A stretch of 64,000 nucleotides of DNA from Pseudomonadota bacterium (GTDB taxonomy: Bacteria > Pseudomonadota > Alphaproteobacteria > Sphingomonadales > Sphingomonadaceae), in contig JAEXAY010000005.1 in the NCBI GenBank assembly GCA_023457895.1, positions 1-64,000 on the forward strand, given 5' to 3'. A program made the translations under genes and the position numbers. The notes under the pieces are model-generated. The model had not been told where the DNA came from and did no database searches. It was given only the letters and a program-made list of their open reading frames with translations. Shown piece after piece: positions 41,911 through 50,465 of this stretch (position 1 is its first letter; each line of letters begins with the position of its first letter).

Positions 41911-42999
41911 CTATTTCTTTACGGGGCGTATTGGGACCGGCACATTACAAACATCAACCCCGCCTGCCGGAACGTTGTAGAAGCTGTCATGCCGGTTGGC
42001 GCGCAGTTTCACATAATCGGCAAAACTCTTGCTGTCAGTGGTGAGGTATTCAAAACGTGGCCGCTCGGCCTCGGGCATTTGCGTCACCATACGGATCGAA
42101 CGGATCGGAACGCGCTCTTCGGGCTTTTCATAAAAACCCAACGGGCCAGTTCCACGCGGGAGGCTGGACAGCCACTCCATCCCGGAAATAACCCGGCCCA
42201 CAACCGCGATATTGCGATCGAGTTGACGCGTCGCATGGCCAATCACCGTGTAAAGCTCTGCTCCCGATCCGGTATCCGGAGACACATTGCGTCCAACCCC
42301 GATGCTGCCATAACAATGAATCGGCCACACTGACCCTTGCTGCGCGCTCCCGATCGCGACGGGCCAGCCATAAAAAAAGCTCGCCTTGCCGCTTGGCCCC
42401 GAAGCAGGATCGTCGAGCATCGGCGCCGGCGGATCATCATTATCATTGCCGCGGATCGACTGTGTTGCCCGCGTCATCGCGATCGCCATGAGCCAGTCGA
42501 GGTAACGTGCTGGTAGCTTGGGTGACACATAATCGCTTTCCGGAACCGTCTGGAGTCCTTCAGGCAGCGGCTTTTTTTCCGTGGGATCGCCCCATTGCGT
42601 AACATAATTGTCCTGCACCCGCACAATCGCGGTGCCATCATACCAGCGTTCCGCCGCCAGCTTCTTGATATTACGCACCCATCCGCCCGTGATGGATTCG
42701 GGTATGAGCTGTATCACCACCCGCCGCTGCTTTTCTCCGGTCACCGTTCTGAGCGGGGGTAAATCCATGACGAGCATGTCTTCCGGACGGATTTCGGCCC
42801 AATCTTCGGCCGGGGCGGCATCAACAATATCGCCGGGCACGGGACGCTTCGACCGATCCACTTGTGCTAAAGGCGCTGACGCGACCGTCTTGGCGGGTAA
42901 CTTCACGGTTTGCGCGCCGGATTTCTGAGCTTGCGCCGCACCCGGCCCGGCCACGCCAAGCATCAGAACCGCACACGCCGTGCTGCAAAATCGAATCAT
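41911..42999 (-). CDS. Exported cyclophilin-type peptidyl-prolyl isomerase
   Basis: The 362-residue protein has a signal peptide ending near residue 25 (GPGAAQAQ) and a cyclophilin-like domain: VVIQLIPE near residue 96, AERWYDGTAIVRVQDNYVTQ with the F/Y-rich active-site region, and YGSIGVGRN and ELYTVIGHA further on. A long insertion separates the two parts of the domain, as in related sphingomonad proteins. It would fold or mature proteins in the periplasm. The ATG at 42999 has AGGGG before it; the TTG one codon earlier is not needed. Next to it is tRNA-Ser, divergent. Confidence 0.85.
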   Translation of the reverse strand: MIRFCSTACAVLMLGVAGPGAAQAQKSGAQTVKLPAKTVASAPLAQVDRSKRPVPGDIVDAAPAEDWAEIRPEDMLVMDLPPLRTVTGEKQRRVVIQLIPESITGGWVRNIKKLAAERWYDGTAIVRVQDNYVTQWGDPTEKKPLPEGLQTVPESDYVSPKLPARYLDWLMAIAMTRATQSIRGNDNDDPPAPMLDDPASGPSGKASFFYGWPVAIGSAQQGSVWPIHCYGSIGVGRNVSPDTGSGAELYTVIGHATRQLDRNIAVVGRVISGMEWLSSLPRGTGPLGFYEKPEERVPIRSIRMVTQMPEAERPRFEYLTTDSKSFADYVKLRANRHDSFYNVPAGGVDVCNVPVPIRPVKK

Positions 43000-43046
43000 C
43001 AACTACCCCTCCCGTATTTTTATTGGGCTGCTACCCTTGCGCATGC

Positions 43047-43065
43047 TTGCGCCAGGGCGCAAGCC
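43047..43065. promoter_or_regulatory. Hairpin between cyclophilin gene and tRNA-Ser
   Basis: CTTGCGC and GCGCAAG form a perfect 7-bp stem with loop CAGG in the divergent gap. It overlaps a TTGCGC that could be a -35 element for tRNA-Ser. No second copy is visible and no factor is known. Confidence 0.3.
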
Positions 43066-43100
43066 GAGATAGGGGCTTCGCTTCCTCTACCAGGATATGC

Positions 43101-43191
43101 GGAGACGTGGCCGAGTGGTCGAAGGCGCTCGCCTGGAAAGTGAGTATACGGCAAAACCGTATCGAGGGTTCGAATCCCTCCGTCTCCGCCA
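43101..43191 (+). tRNA. tRNA-Ser (anticodon GGA)
   Basis: A long-variable-arm tRNA starting GGAGACGTGGCCGAGTGG. The anticodon stem is CTCGC/GTGAG with loop CTGGAAA, giving anticodon GGA. The variable arm, T-arm (GAGGGTTCGAATCCCTC) and acceptor stem are well paired and CCA is encoded. Confidence 0.95.
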
Positions 43192-43312
43192 TTCGCTCCC
43201 AGCACGATTTTCTGTTGTGATGTTGCTGCGCTGACACAGCGCAACAGTGGCATTTCGGCTTCCAAAACGACCGAGCCGCGCGATCATGCGGCCGGAACAC
43301 GCGGCCTCAGCG

Positions 43313-44077
43313 CTAGTCTTGCACCGCCGAGGAAAAGCCGGGCATGACACGCACACCAGTAAAGCCACCATCAACCGGGAGGTTCACTCCCGTGATGAAT
43401 GAAGCTTCGTCAGACAAAAGAAACACAATCGCCGAAGCGACCTCTTCCGGCTTTCCCCCTCTGCCCAGCACGTGCATATCGACAAATGCATCCAGCATTC
43501 GCCGATCTTGTTCCAGCAGCGCCGAAAGCGGGGTTTCAATATAGCCGGGGCTGACGCAATTGGCGCGAATCCCCTGCCTGCCGTAATCTGCGGCAATAGA
43601 GCGGCTCAGCTGGAGCAAGGCGCCCTTCGCTGAATTATAGGCGAGATTGTTAGATCCGCCGACCATCCCGTAAATGCTTGATATATTAACAATGGCTCCA
43701 CCGCCCGCCTTGAGCATTTCAGGAATAGTCGCCCGGGCAAGCAACATTGCTGCCCTTAGGTGGACCGCCATCACCTCGTCCCATCTGGCGAGACCAACAT
43801 TCACCGCCGTGCCGAGTCCGGCGATACCCGCAGCATGTACCAAACCATCGACCCCGCCCAGCGCATCGGTCGCCCGTGCAACAGCAGACGTCAAGGCGGC
43901 TTCATCGGACAAGTTCACCGTCAAAGATATGATGCGCGCATCATCTTCACATGCATCGCGATCCAGAACCGCTACCCGCGCACCCCGAGCGCTGAGCAAT
44001 TGGGTTGTGGCACGACCGATGCCTGATGCACCACCGCTGACGATGATACGCCTGTTTTCAAAATTCAAATACCGCAA
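43313..44077 (-). CDS. SDR-family oxidoreductase
   Basis: A 254-residue short-chain dehydrogenase. It has the NAD(P)-binding motif VSGGASGIGRATT near residue 13, NISSIYGMVGG with the catalytic Ser, and YNSAKGALLQ with the catalytic Tyr and Lys. The start is a TTG at 44077 with GGAGGG five bases before it, overlapping the end of the next SDR gene by 13 bases. As the last gene of the minus-strand group it probably oxidises or reduces a pathway intermediate. Substrate unknown. Confidence 0.9.
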   Translation of the reverse strand: MRYLNFENRRIIVSGGASGIGRATTQLLSARGARVAVLDRDACEDDARIISLTVNLSDEAALTSAVARATDALGGVDGLVHAAGIAGLGTAVNVGLARWDEVMAVHLRAAMLLARATIPEMLKAGGGAIVNISSIYGMVGGSNNLAYNSAKGALLQLSRSIAADYGRQGIRANCVSPGYIETPLSALLEQDRRMLDAFVDMHVLGRGGKPEEVASAIVFLLSDEASFITGVNLPVDGGFTGVRVMPGFSSAVQD

Positions 44078-44832
44078 CTCAGCCCTCCGTCGATTACCAG
44101 TTCAGTGCCAGTCACATAGGCGGCGTCGTCTGACAAAAGGAAGGCGACGGCATTGGCCACATCGGCGGCTGTACCAAACCGCTTTAACGGCACTGTGGCC
44201 AGAGCAGCGGCGTAGGCTTCTTCGCCGAGCCCTTCAGCTGCGCCACTTTGCATTTCGGTAGCAACAAAGCCCGGATGAACGCTGTTCACACGAATACCCG
44301 CAGGAGCCAGATCAAGCGCGGCGCATTTGGTATAAGCCCGCAACCCTCCCTTGGATGCGGTATAGGCTCCGCAATTGGGTGTACCGAGAATCCCCGAGAC
44401 GGAACAGACGTTCACAATTGCTCCGCCACCACGTGTGGAAAGATGCCTGGCGGCCAGCTTGATACCAAGATAACAGGAAGTCAGATTGGTCGACAGCGTA
44501 AGGTCCCAATCAGAATTTTCAATGGTATCCACGGCCGCCATTCGTAATACACCGGCATTGTTGACGAGATAATCGACCCCTCCCCATAGCTCGCGCGCGC
44601 GTTCCCATATGGCTTGCCAATCCGCTTCGGACGAGACGTCGTGGCGCTGTGCCTGCACGTCGTGACCTGCTGACCTTAATTCCGCCGCCCGAGCATTGGC
44701 CGCCTCTCCGTCCAGATCGGTAATCAGGACGGCAACACCGGAACGGGCAAGCCGCCCGGCAATCGCGAAGCCGATACCAAGCGGCGAGGCGACGCCCGTC
44801 ACGATAGCAACTTTTCGGGAGAGCGCAGACAT
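44065..44832 (-). CDS. SDR-family oxidoreductase
   Basis: A 255-residue short-chain dehydrogenase. The dinucleotide-binding segment is the less usual VTGVASPLGIGFAIA; further motifs are NNAGVLRMAAVDT, the catalytic Ser region VNVCSVSGILG and YTASKGGLRAYT. The C-terminus ends GTELVIDGGLSCGI. It lies 17 bases downstream of the two-domain VOC gene and overlaps the next SDR gene. The pair of SDRs suggests two consecutive redox steps. Confidence 0.9.
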   Translation of the reverse strand: MSALSRKVAIVTGVASPLGIGFAIAGRLARSGVAVLITDLDGEAANARAAELRSAGHDVQAQRHDVSSEADWQAIWERARELWGGVDYLVNNAGVLRMAAVDTIENSDWDLTLSTNLTSCYLGIKLAARHLSTRGGGAIVNVCSVSGILGTPNCGAYTASKGGLRAYTKCAALDLAPAGIRVNSVHPGFVATEMQSGAAEGLGEEAYAAALATVPLKRFGTAADVANAVAFLLSDDAAYVTGTELVIDGGLSCGI

Positions 44833-44849
44833 TGCGTCGCCGCTTTCTG

Positions 44850-45785
44850 TCAGCTGGGCCGGGCTTCGAAAAACTGCACCCGGATGCCGTCCGGATCCTC
44901 GCAACACAAGCTGCGCGTACCGTCGCCTCCCGTGACTATCCCATCGCTGATCATCGGACTTCCAAAGGTTTTGAGCCGGGCGGCCATATCGTCAAGGTCA
45001 GCGACCTCATATGAGATGTGCACGGTCCCGTTATTCCGGTTGTGCGTGTCGACCGGAACCCCGTCGGTGCCCTGATATTCGATCACTTCAAAATAGGATT
45101 GCGTCCCCGGCATGCGCAGGATGGCCATGTTCAGTGAAGCCTCGGGAAAGCCGATCACCGATCTGGTCGATGCTGTTTCTTCCAGCCATGCATGGACCAC
45201 TTCCATGCCCACAAGGTCACGATAAAAGGCTAACGAGCGGTCACGATCCCGGACATGAATGCCCATGTGACTCGCTTCGTTGGCCCGGCTCGTTTTTGGC
45301 ACCAGATCGGGATCGCGATAGCTGCCATCAAGATAGGCCCTGCCCTCAAGGAACTCGACACGGTAGCCGTCGGGCCCTTCGCAATAAATCGCCTTGCCGC
45401 CATCGAAAACGCCGCCAACGATTTCAACTACCCGATCTGACACCAGACGGGTGTTGATTTCTTCGAGGTTGGCCCATGTGCTATCCAGATCGTCCGTATA
45501 GAAAGCGACGTGACAGGTGCCCTTGTTCTTGTGGCTTGCATCAATGCAGGGAGCGCCGGGATTTTCCGTCAGACGTAAGGTGACGTGCGTTTCAGGAAAA
45601 CGAAGAACCGCTACCTCAAGTTCTTGCGCCTCAGGTCCGATAATGCTGGTTATCATGGGGGCATCCTCTGGGCCGCGATACAGAAGTTCGAGTTGCAGAC
45701 GATCGCGAAAAAAATGAAGTGCCTGGTCAAGATCACTGACGTGGAGACCGATATGGCGGAAGCGCAGATTTTTGGTGGACGACAC
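44850..45785 (-). CDS. Two-domain VOC (glyoxalase/extradiol dioxygenase fold) protein
   Basis: The 311-residue protein is a tandem of two VOC domains. Domain 1 (about 8-150) has RHIGLHVSDLDQALHFF, GTCHVAFYTDDLD and DGYRVEFLEG, giving candidate metal ligands His, His and Glu. Domain 2 (about 165-308) has HMGIHVRDRDRSLAFY, GTVHISYEVADLDD and DGIRVQFFEA. The start is a GTG with GGAGAA before it. The fold covers extradiol dioxygenases, glyoxalases and epimerases, so the reaction is open; location in a catabolic-looking cluster favours ring cleavage or isomerisation. Confidence 0.88.
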   Translation of the reverse strand: MSSTKNLRFRHIGLHVSDLDQALHFFRDRLQLELLYRGPEDAPMITSIIGPEAQELEVAVLRFPETHVTLRLTENPGAPCIDASHKNKGTCHVAFYTDDLDSTWANLEEINTRLVSDRVVEIVGGVFDGGKAIYCEGPDGYRVEFLEGRAYLDGSYRDPDLVPKTSRANEASHMGIHVRDRDRSLAFYRDLVGMEVVHAWLEETASTRSVIGFPEASLNMAILRMPGTQSYFEVIEYQGTDGVPVDTHNRNNGTVHISYEVADLDDMAARLKTFGSPMISDGIVTGGDGTRSLCCEDPDGIRVQFFEARPS

Positions 45786-45812
45786 GAGCTATTCTCCCGG
45801 GACAAAAAGAGA

Positions 45813-45867
45813 GGGAGTCGGCAGCTTTTTTAAGGATTAGGAGGCATATCCAAGCTGGCCGACTCCC
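45813..45867. terminator. Long stem-loop between SnoaL-like gene and VOC gene
   Basis: GGGAGTCGGCAGCTT (45813-45827) pairs with AAGCTGGCCGACTCCC (45852-45867), 15 bp with one bulged base, around a 25-base loop. TTTTT follows on the plus strand and TCTCTTTTTG on the minus strand, so it can act as a terminator in the direction of the cluster. It may end the receptor transcript or act as an attenuator before the VOC gene. Confidence 0.6.
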
Positions 45868-45911
45868 TTTTTCCACCGCGGATGAAGACCATCACGGGGA
45901 ATTCGCTATCT

Positions 45912-46390
45912 TCAGTTGGACAATTGTTCCGCAGGGACGATCTTCTTGTCGAACATCGCGCGCTCGATCAGCGCCGTGTCCGCAAATTCATTCATGCTGA
46001 CAATCTTCCCGTACTCGACCTTGAGTATCCAGGCATATTCATTTTTGTAGGGAACGCCGTTCTTGCCACGGCCATCTGATTTGCAGTGAACCAGGATACG
46101 ACCATCCTCCAGCGCAAGAATATCAAAAATCTCGAGCGGCTTGATGCCATATTCGGGATCCAGCCCCTGCGGACCGGAGCCTTCGCGGCCGTCACCATTC
46201 CAGCAGCGGTTCCAGAATACATTGTTGATGGCATCAAGCCCGCGGTGCGTACCGGAGATCGGGGTATCGCCGATCAGCGTCCACGTCATGTCCTTGCTCA
46301 TGGTCAGGAAGGCGTCCCACACTTCGCCATCATTTCCCTGAATGCCCTTGAGCCATTCTTTCACTACAGCCTTTTCTGCTTCGTACATCA
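45912..46390 (-). CDS. SnoaL-like (NTF2-fold) protein
   Basis: The 159-residue protein has the NTF2-like fold of SnoaL/ketosteroid-isomerase families: an N-terminal helix region (AEKAVVKEWLKGIQGNDGE), then DMTWTLIGDTPISGTHRG and a C-terminal pair of strands with HCKSDGRGKNGVPYKNEY. Such proteins are isomerases, hydrolases or dehydratases. The chosen ATG at 46390 has AAGGAAGAG before it. It lies between the TonB receptor and the VOC gene. Reaction unknown. Confidence 0.85.
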
Positions 46391-46446
46391 TCTCTTCCTT
46401 CACGGTTAATTGTTACGTCAAATGGGATGGAACAGGTCGCGACCGG

Positions 46447-48909
46447 TCAGTAACGCCAGGTCGCCTGAAGCTGCACAGTGCGGGGGAATCCGACGAGGCC
46501 ATATACGTCTGACCTGACACCAGCATTGGTCCCGGTGCCACTCCCGGTTCCGACCGTATCCTGGGTGCCGTTGAGTATGAAGCGGTTGGTCAGATTGCGC
46601 CCGATCAGTGCCACTTCCCACCGATCATCCTCCGTCTTCAACCTGACCGATGCGTCGAGGTTGACATAGGCGGGCTGACGCGCCGTCGTATTGCCAAAGG
46701 ACGAGGCGAGATAATCATCGCTATATTTAGCGTCCGCGCTCACACCAAATACGAGATTGGACGCAACCGGCGTTTCATAGGCAGCGCCGAGTGAAGCGGC
46801 CCATTTGGGGGCATTGGTCGTCGGCTTCCCGGCCAAATTCTGATACGGCACTCCATTACGAACCATCGTGCAGCCTTCCGCGATGGTCTGCCCGCCGAAG
46901 CAAGGCGCCAGATAATCCTTGTATTTTGCGTCGTTGTAGTTTGCACTTCCTCGCAGCGAGAAGCCGTCCAACGCGCGGGGAGCATATTGGAACTCCAACT
47001 CCACGCCTTTCGTCCGCGCCGAACCTGCGTTGGTCGTGATGAACGAAACGGTGGTCGAGTTGAAGAAATCGATCTGAAGATTGCTGAATTCGTAAGAATA
47101 TACGCCAAGGTCGAAACGGAGCTGACGGTCGAACAAGGTTGTCTTTATGCCGCCTTCAAACCCTTCGGCTTTTTCTGGCGCAAACATGAAATCGGTGGTC
47201 GAACCGGCGGCGCTGTGGATACCGCTGTTCGAAAATCCGCCTGATTTGAAACCCGTCTTATAGGCACCATAGAGCGTAATATTGTCGTTAGGCTGCCAGG
47301 TCAGCGTAACATCGGGCGACCAGTTGTTGAACGTCTGATCCGCAGTAAAGGGCTGGTTAGTGACGAAAAGGCCCTGCATTGCCGCGTTGATATAAGGCTG
47401 ATTGAAGCGCGACTTCTTGGTTTCGTGTGAGTAACGAACGCCAGCGGTCAATTCGAGTTTGGGCAATATGTCCCAAATAGCCTGTGCGTATACGGCCACC
47501 GTTTTGTCGGTCGTGCCGGAATCCTTGACCCATCCGATATATCGATTGTCTCCGGCCGATGAATCTTCGACGCCGAACAGCGAGGCATATTGCAGCAGGC
47601 CGAGTTTGGTATGCTGGTAATAACCACCAAGCAGCAGGTTAACCGGTGCATCGAATTTCGTCAGAGCGCGCAATTCGGTGGACAGGGCGCGGAACTTGGT
47701 GCGTTCGGTCGCCCACGTATTGCTCAGAGGACTGGAATAATAATCGCCATCAATCACGAAGGTGTTCGTGTTCCGGTTATAGTTGGAAACCGAGGTCAGC
47801 GTGATGTTGTCGAGATTATATTCCATCGTCGCCGTTGCGCCGTAGGATTTATACCGGTTCGACAGGCTGCCGTCGGCGTTGGCATAAGGGAGCGTCCGCG
47901 CGATCTCGACCGGGATATTGTTCATATAATTCTGGAATCGGCGTTCGCACGGCTGGTCCGGGTTGAACGTCGTCACTCCGCCAGCACAGCTGAACGTGAT
48001 GTAATTCCAGGCCGGATTGGCGACCCGGTCAATATTGCCAGAGGCCTTGAGCGTCGCCTTGAACCTTGACGATGGCTCCCACAAAAGGGTTAATCGGCCG
48101 AGAATCTGGCGCTCTTTCGGTCCGAAGCGGTCAGCCGGCGGCGCAGAGTAGGTGTACAGGGTTCCCGTAGCCACATCCATGCGCGTGTCGGATGAGGGGC
48201 CGGCCATATTTTCGACATGGCCTTCCCACATTTTCGCTCCACGGATAGCGAGACGGGCAAGCAGCGTGTCGGTGATTGGCCCCGACACCACGCCTTCACC
48301 CATAAGTTCGTGCGAGTTGAACTCGTACCCGACCCGCGCCATTGCTTCGAAACGGTCCTTGGGATTGGCGCTCGTGATCGAAATCACACCCGCGGTACTG
48401 TTCTTGCCGTAAAAGAGGGCTTGCGGTCCCTTCAGAATTTCGATCTGTCCGACATCGAAAAACGCCTCGTTGATAATGCGGCCTTGGCCATAATAAACGC
48501 CGTCGACGACCGTCGCGACGGATTGCTCGATTCCGACGCTGGTGAAGGTCGATCCGATTCCACGCAGAACAATCTGTGCGCCGCTGCCATTGCTGGCACG
48601 CGCGATCGAAAGTTGCGGGACGGTCGACGCGACCTTTTCAAGGTTGCTGAGATCATATTTCGCAACCCTTTCGCCCGACAGCGCCGTGACGGAAACCGGA
48701 ATATCCTGCGAGCTTTCCGCTCGTTTGCGCGCGGTAACAACGATGTCATCCAGCCCGCTGGCTTGTTCTTCGGTTACTGGTCCGTCGGGCGCAGGCAAAT
48801 TTTGACCGGGCGTTTGCGGCATTTCGGCATCCTGGGCGGCCGCGCCGGTGCCATAGCTTAGCGCCGCAAGCGATATACCGGCCAGCGCCAAGAAGCGTGT
48901 CATACGCAT
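46447..48909 (-). CDS. TonB-dependent receptor
   Basis: An 820-residue outer-membrane receptor. Residues 1-26 are the signal peptide (MRMTRFLALA to GAAAQ). The TonB box is DIVVTA near residue 55, the plug has IPVSVTALSGERVAKYDLS and QIEILKGPQALFYGKNS, and the barrel ends in an aromatic residue (VQLQATWRY). The receptor is similar in layout to the one at 1-1465. It is divergent from an AraC regulator gene, so it may be induced by the substrate of the cluster. The ATG at 48909 (MRMTRF) was preferred over an earlier frame start because of the signal peptide. Confidence 0.93.
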   Translation of the reverse strand: MRMTRFLALAGISLAALSYGTGAAAQDAEMPQTPGQNLPAPDGPVTEEQASGLDDIVVTARKRAESSQDIPVSVTALSGERVAKYDLSNLEKVASTVPQLSIARASNGSGAQIVLRGIGSTFTSVGIEQSVATVVDGVYYGQGRIINEAFFDVGQIEILKGPQALFYGKNSTAGVISITSANPKDRFEAMARVGYEFNSHELMGEGVVSGPITDTLLARLAIRGAKMWEGHVENMAGPSSDTRMDVATGTLYTYSAPPADRFGPKERQILGRLTLLWEPSSRFKATLKASGNIDRVANPAWNYITFSCAGGVTTFNPDQPCERRFQNYMNNIPVEIARTLPYANADGSLSNRYKSYGATATMEYNLDNITLTSVSNYNRNTNTFVIDGDYYSSPLSNTWATERTKFRALSTELRALTKFDAPVNLLLGGYYQHTKLGLLQYASLFGVEDSSAGDNRYIGWVKDSGTTDKTVAVYAQAIWDILPKLELTAGVRYSHETKKSRFNQPYINAAMQGLFVTNQPFTADQTFNNWSPDVTLTWQPNDNITLYGAYKTGFKSGGFSNSGIHSAAGSTTDFMFAPEKAEGFEGGIKTTLFDRQLRFDLGVYSYEFSNLQIDFFNSTTVSFITTNAGSARTKGVELEFQYAPRALDGFSLRGSANYNDAKYKDYLAPCFGGQTIAEGCTMVRNGVPYQNLAGKPTTNAPKWAASLGAAYETPVASNLVFGVSADAKYSDDYLASSFGNTTARQPAYVNLDASVRLKTEDDRWEVALIGRNLTNRFILNGTQDTVGTGSGTGTNAGVRSDVYGLVGFPRTVQLQATWRY

Positions 48910-48987
48910 ATGGCCAAGTCTGTTCGCACCATCAGTGCCGCGGTTCGCTGACCTCATATTCTACTCCCCTAGGATGCTCTTCTATTC

Positions 48988-49012
48988 TCGTCCGCTCATA
49001 TGTGGCGGACGA
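48988..49012. promoter_or_regulatory. Inverted repeat upstream of the TonB receptor gene
   Basis: TCGTCCGC (48988-48995) and GCGGACGA (49005-49012) form an 8-bp inverted repeat with a nine-base centre, 80-100 bases upstream of the receptor start and in the divergent gap to the AraC gene. It could be a regulator site. AraC proteins usually bind direct repeats, which argues for another factor or a hairpin. Confidence 0.35.
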
Positions 49013-49160
49013 ATAAGCTGTAGTGTGAGGCTTCCGGGGAGAAGGCGCTGGTCCCAAAGTCCATTTTTCTGGTGCCAGCGTCCCAATCTCCCTCTCAAAA
49101 AGGTGCGGTTCCGCAACAGCGCAAATCTGATAGCCATTGGCGAAACGGGCCGTACCTCCA

Positions 49161-50129
49161 ATGGAGGACGACACCCGCCAAGAACGAGCGTGGGAGAGAA
49201 TGTTGGATCGGTGGCACAACCTTAGCACATATCAGGCCGCGCTTTCGGAATCGCTGTATCCGAGCCGGCTGATCGCTGCCGAAGCACGCAACAGGTTCCG
49301 TGCGCGAACTGCGACGCAGACGCTTGGGCCGCTGTCCCTTGTCAAGGCACATGCAAACGCCCCATTCACCTTGGAACCCATGACACGGACGAGGCGGGAA
49401 GACTGTTACGTCCTGCACCTTCAACTCAATGGTCGCACCGCATATTCGCATCGCGATGGAGAGATTCCATGCTCGCCGAACACATTGCTCCTTACAAACT
49501 CGCGTGATGTCATCATGGCGGAGCAGCGATCGGCAGCCGATGCGATGGTCGTGAAAATCCCGGGTCAAATGCTTCGCGACCGGTTCGAGGAAGCAGAGCA
49601 GTTTTGCTGGTTGCCCACGCAATCCAATGCCGGAGCGGCCCACATATTACGCACTTTCCTGCTCGATCTTTGGCGCTGGGGTGCCCAGATTGAAGCGCGA
49701 TCGCGCAATTCGATGCTGAACTCGCTGTTCTGCATGATGGAATCGGTATTTGTTCACGGCAATGAGGCGGGCGCGGAATTCCCGGCATTACATGATCCTT
49801 GTTTGCCGGTGCGACGCGAGATCGCGCGCCGTCTCCACGATCCGGACCTCCGGGTGGCGGATATCGCAAGAGCCGTCGGCATGTCCCGGAGCAAGCTCTA
49901 CCGGGTTACGGCTCAAGCGGGGACCACGGTGGAGCGTCTGGTGATCGATACACGTCTGGACCATGTCATCGCCAAGTTTCACGCGCGCGAGGATGACCGC
50001 ACCAACTTGACAGAACTTGCCCTTGATGCCGGCTTCTTCGACCCTTCTCATTTCAGCCGTTGCTTCCGGCGCAAATTCGGCACCACGCCCAGCGCCTATC
50101 GCGAAGCCCTTAGGAGACGGACCTGTTGA
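49161..50129 (+). CDS. AraC-family transcriptional regulator
   Basis: The 322-residue protein has an N-terminal cupin-like region (AraC_binding_2 type, about residues 10-190) and a C-terminal DNA-binding domain with two helix-turn-helix motifs: VADIARAVGMSRSKLYR and LTELALDAGFFDPSHFSRCF, ending FRRKFGTTPSAYREA. It probably controls the divergent receptor and following genes. The ATG at 49161 is used; a TTG at 49137 and an ATG at 49200 are alternatives. Effector unknown. Confidence 0.9.
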   Translation: MEDDTRQERAWERMLDRWHNLSTYQAALSESLYPSRLIAAEARNRFRARTATQTLGPLSLVKAHANAPFTLEPMTRTRREDCYVLHLQLNGRTAYSHRDGEIPCSPNTLLLTNSRDVIMAEQRSAADAMVVKIPGQMLRDRFEEAEQFCWLPTQSNAGAAHILRTFLLDLWRWGAQIEARSRNSMLNSLFCMMESVFVHGNEAGAEFPALHDPCLPVRREIARRLHDPDLRVADIARAVGMSRSKLYRVTAQAGTTVERLVIDTRLDHVIAKFHAREDDRTNLTELALDAGFFDPSHFSRCFRRKFGTTPSAYREALRRRTC

Positions 50130-50465
50130 GCGGGGTCACCGGTCAAAAAACACCATCAGAACAACCGCGCGGCCCTCCCTTTCAAAAACGGCGTGAACGT
50201 ACCATGTTCGAATTTAGCAGACGAAAATCGCTAAAAAGTTCCGCGCCCGCCATCGTCGGCAGATAAAAACCTCCGCCGGGCAGCCCGTGCCAAGTGGCAT
50301 CCACTGGCCGGTTGAGACCAAACTCGCCGAGCCTCCGTTCGCTCAAACGAAGAATTGTGCAGTTGGCATTGCAACACCCATTGCTTCTTGCGGTTTATAT
50401 CACCCATAAGGGCAAATGTTCCTGTCCGTGCGGACTTAAAATCTCACCAAAAGCCAATTGCCCTA
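50130..50465. other. 336-bp gap before the Mrp operon
   Basis: No convincing gene. An open frame from 50355 in the mrpA frame lacks a ribosome binding site and family sequence. It holds GTCCG-TG-CGGAC near 50425 and a TATATC near 50396, which might belong to the Mrp promoter, but no well-spaced -35 was found. A GAAC-N7-GTTC at 50195-50209 is inverted and so not a LexA box. Confidence 0.4.

Noticed and set aside
50195..50209. GAAC-N7-GTTC upstream of mrpA as a LexA box
   Set aside because: The alphaproteobacterial LexA site is a direct repeat; this one is inverted, so it does not fit.
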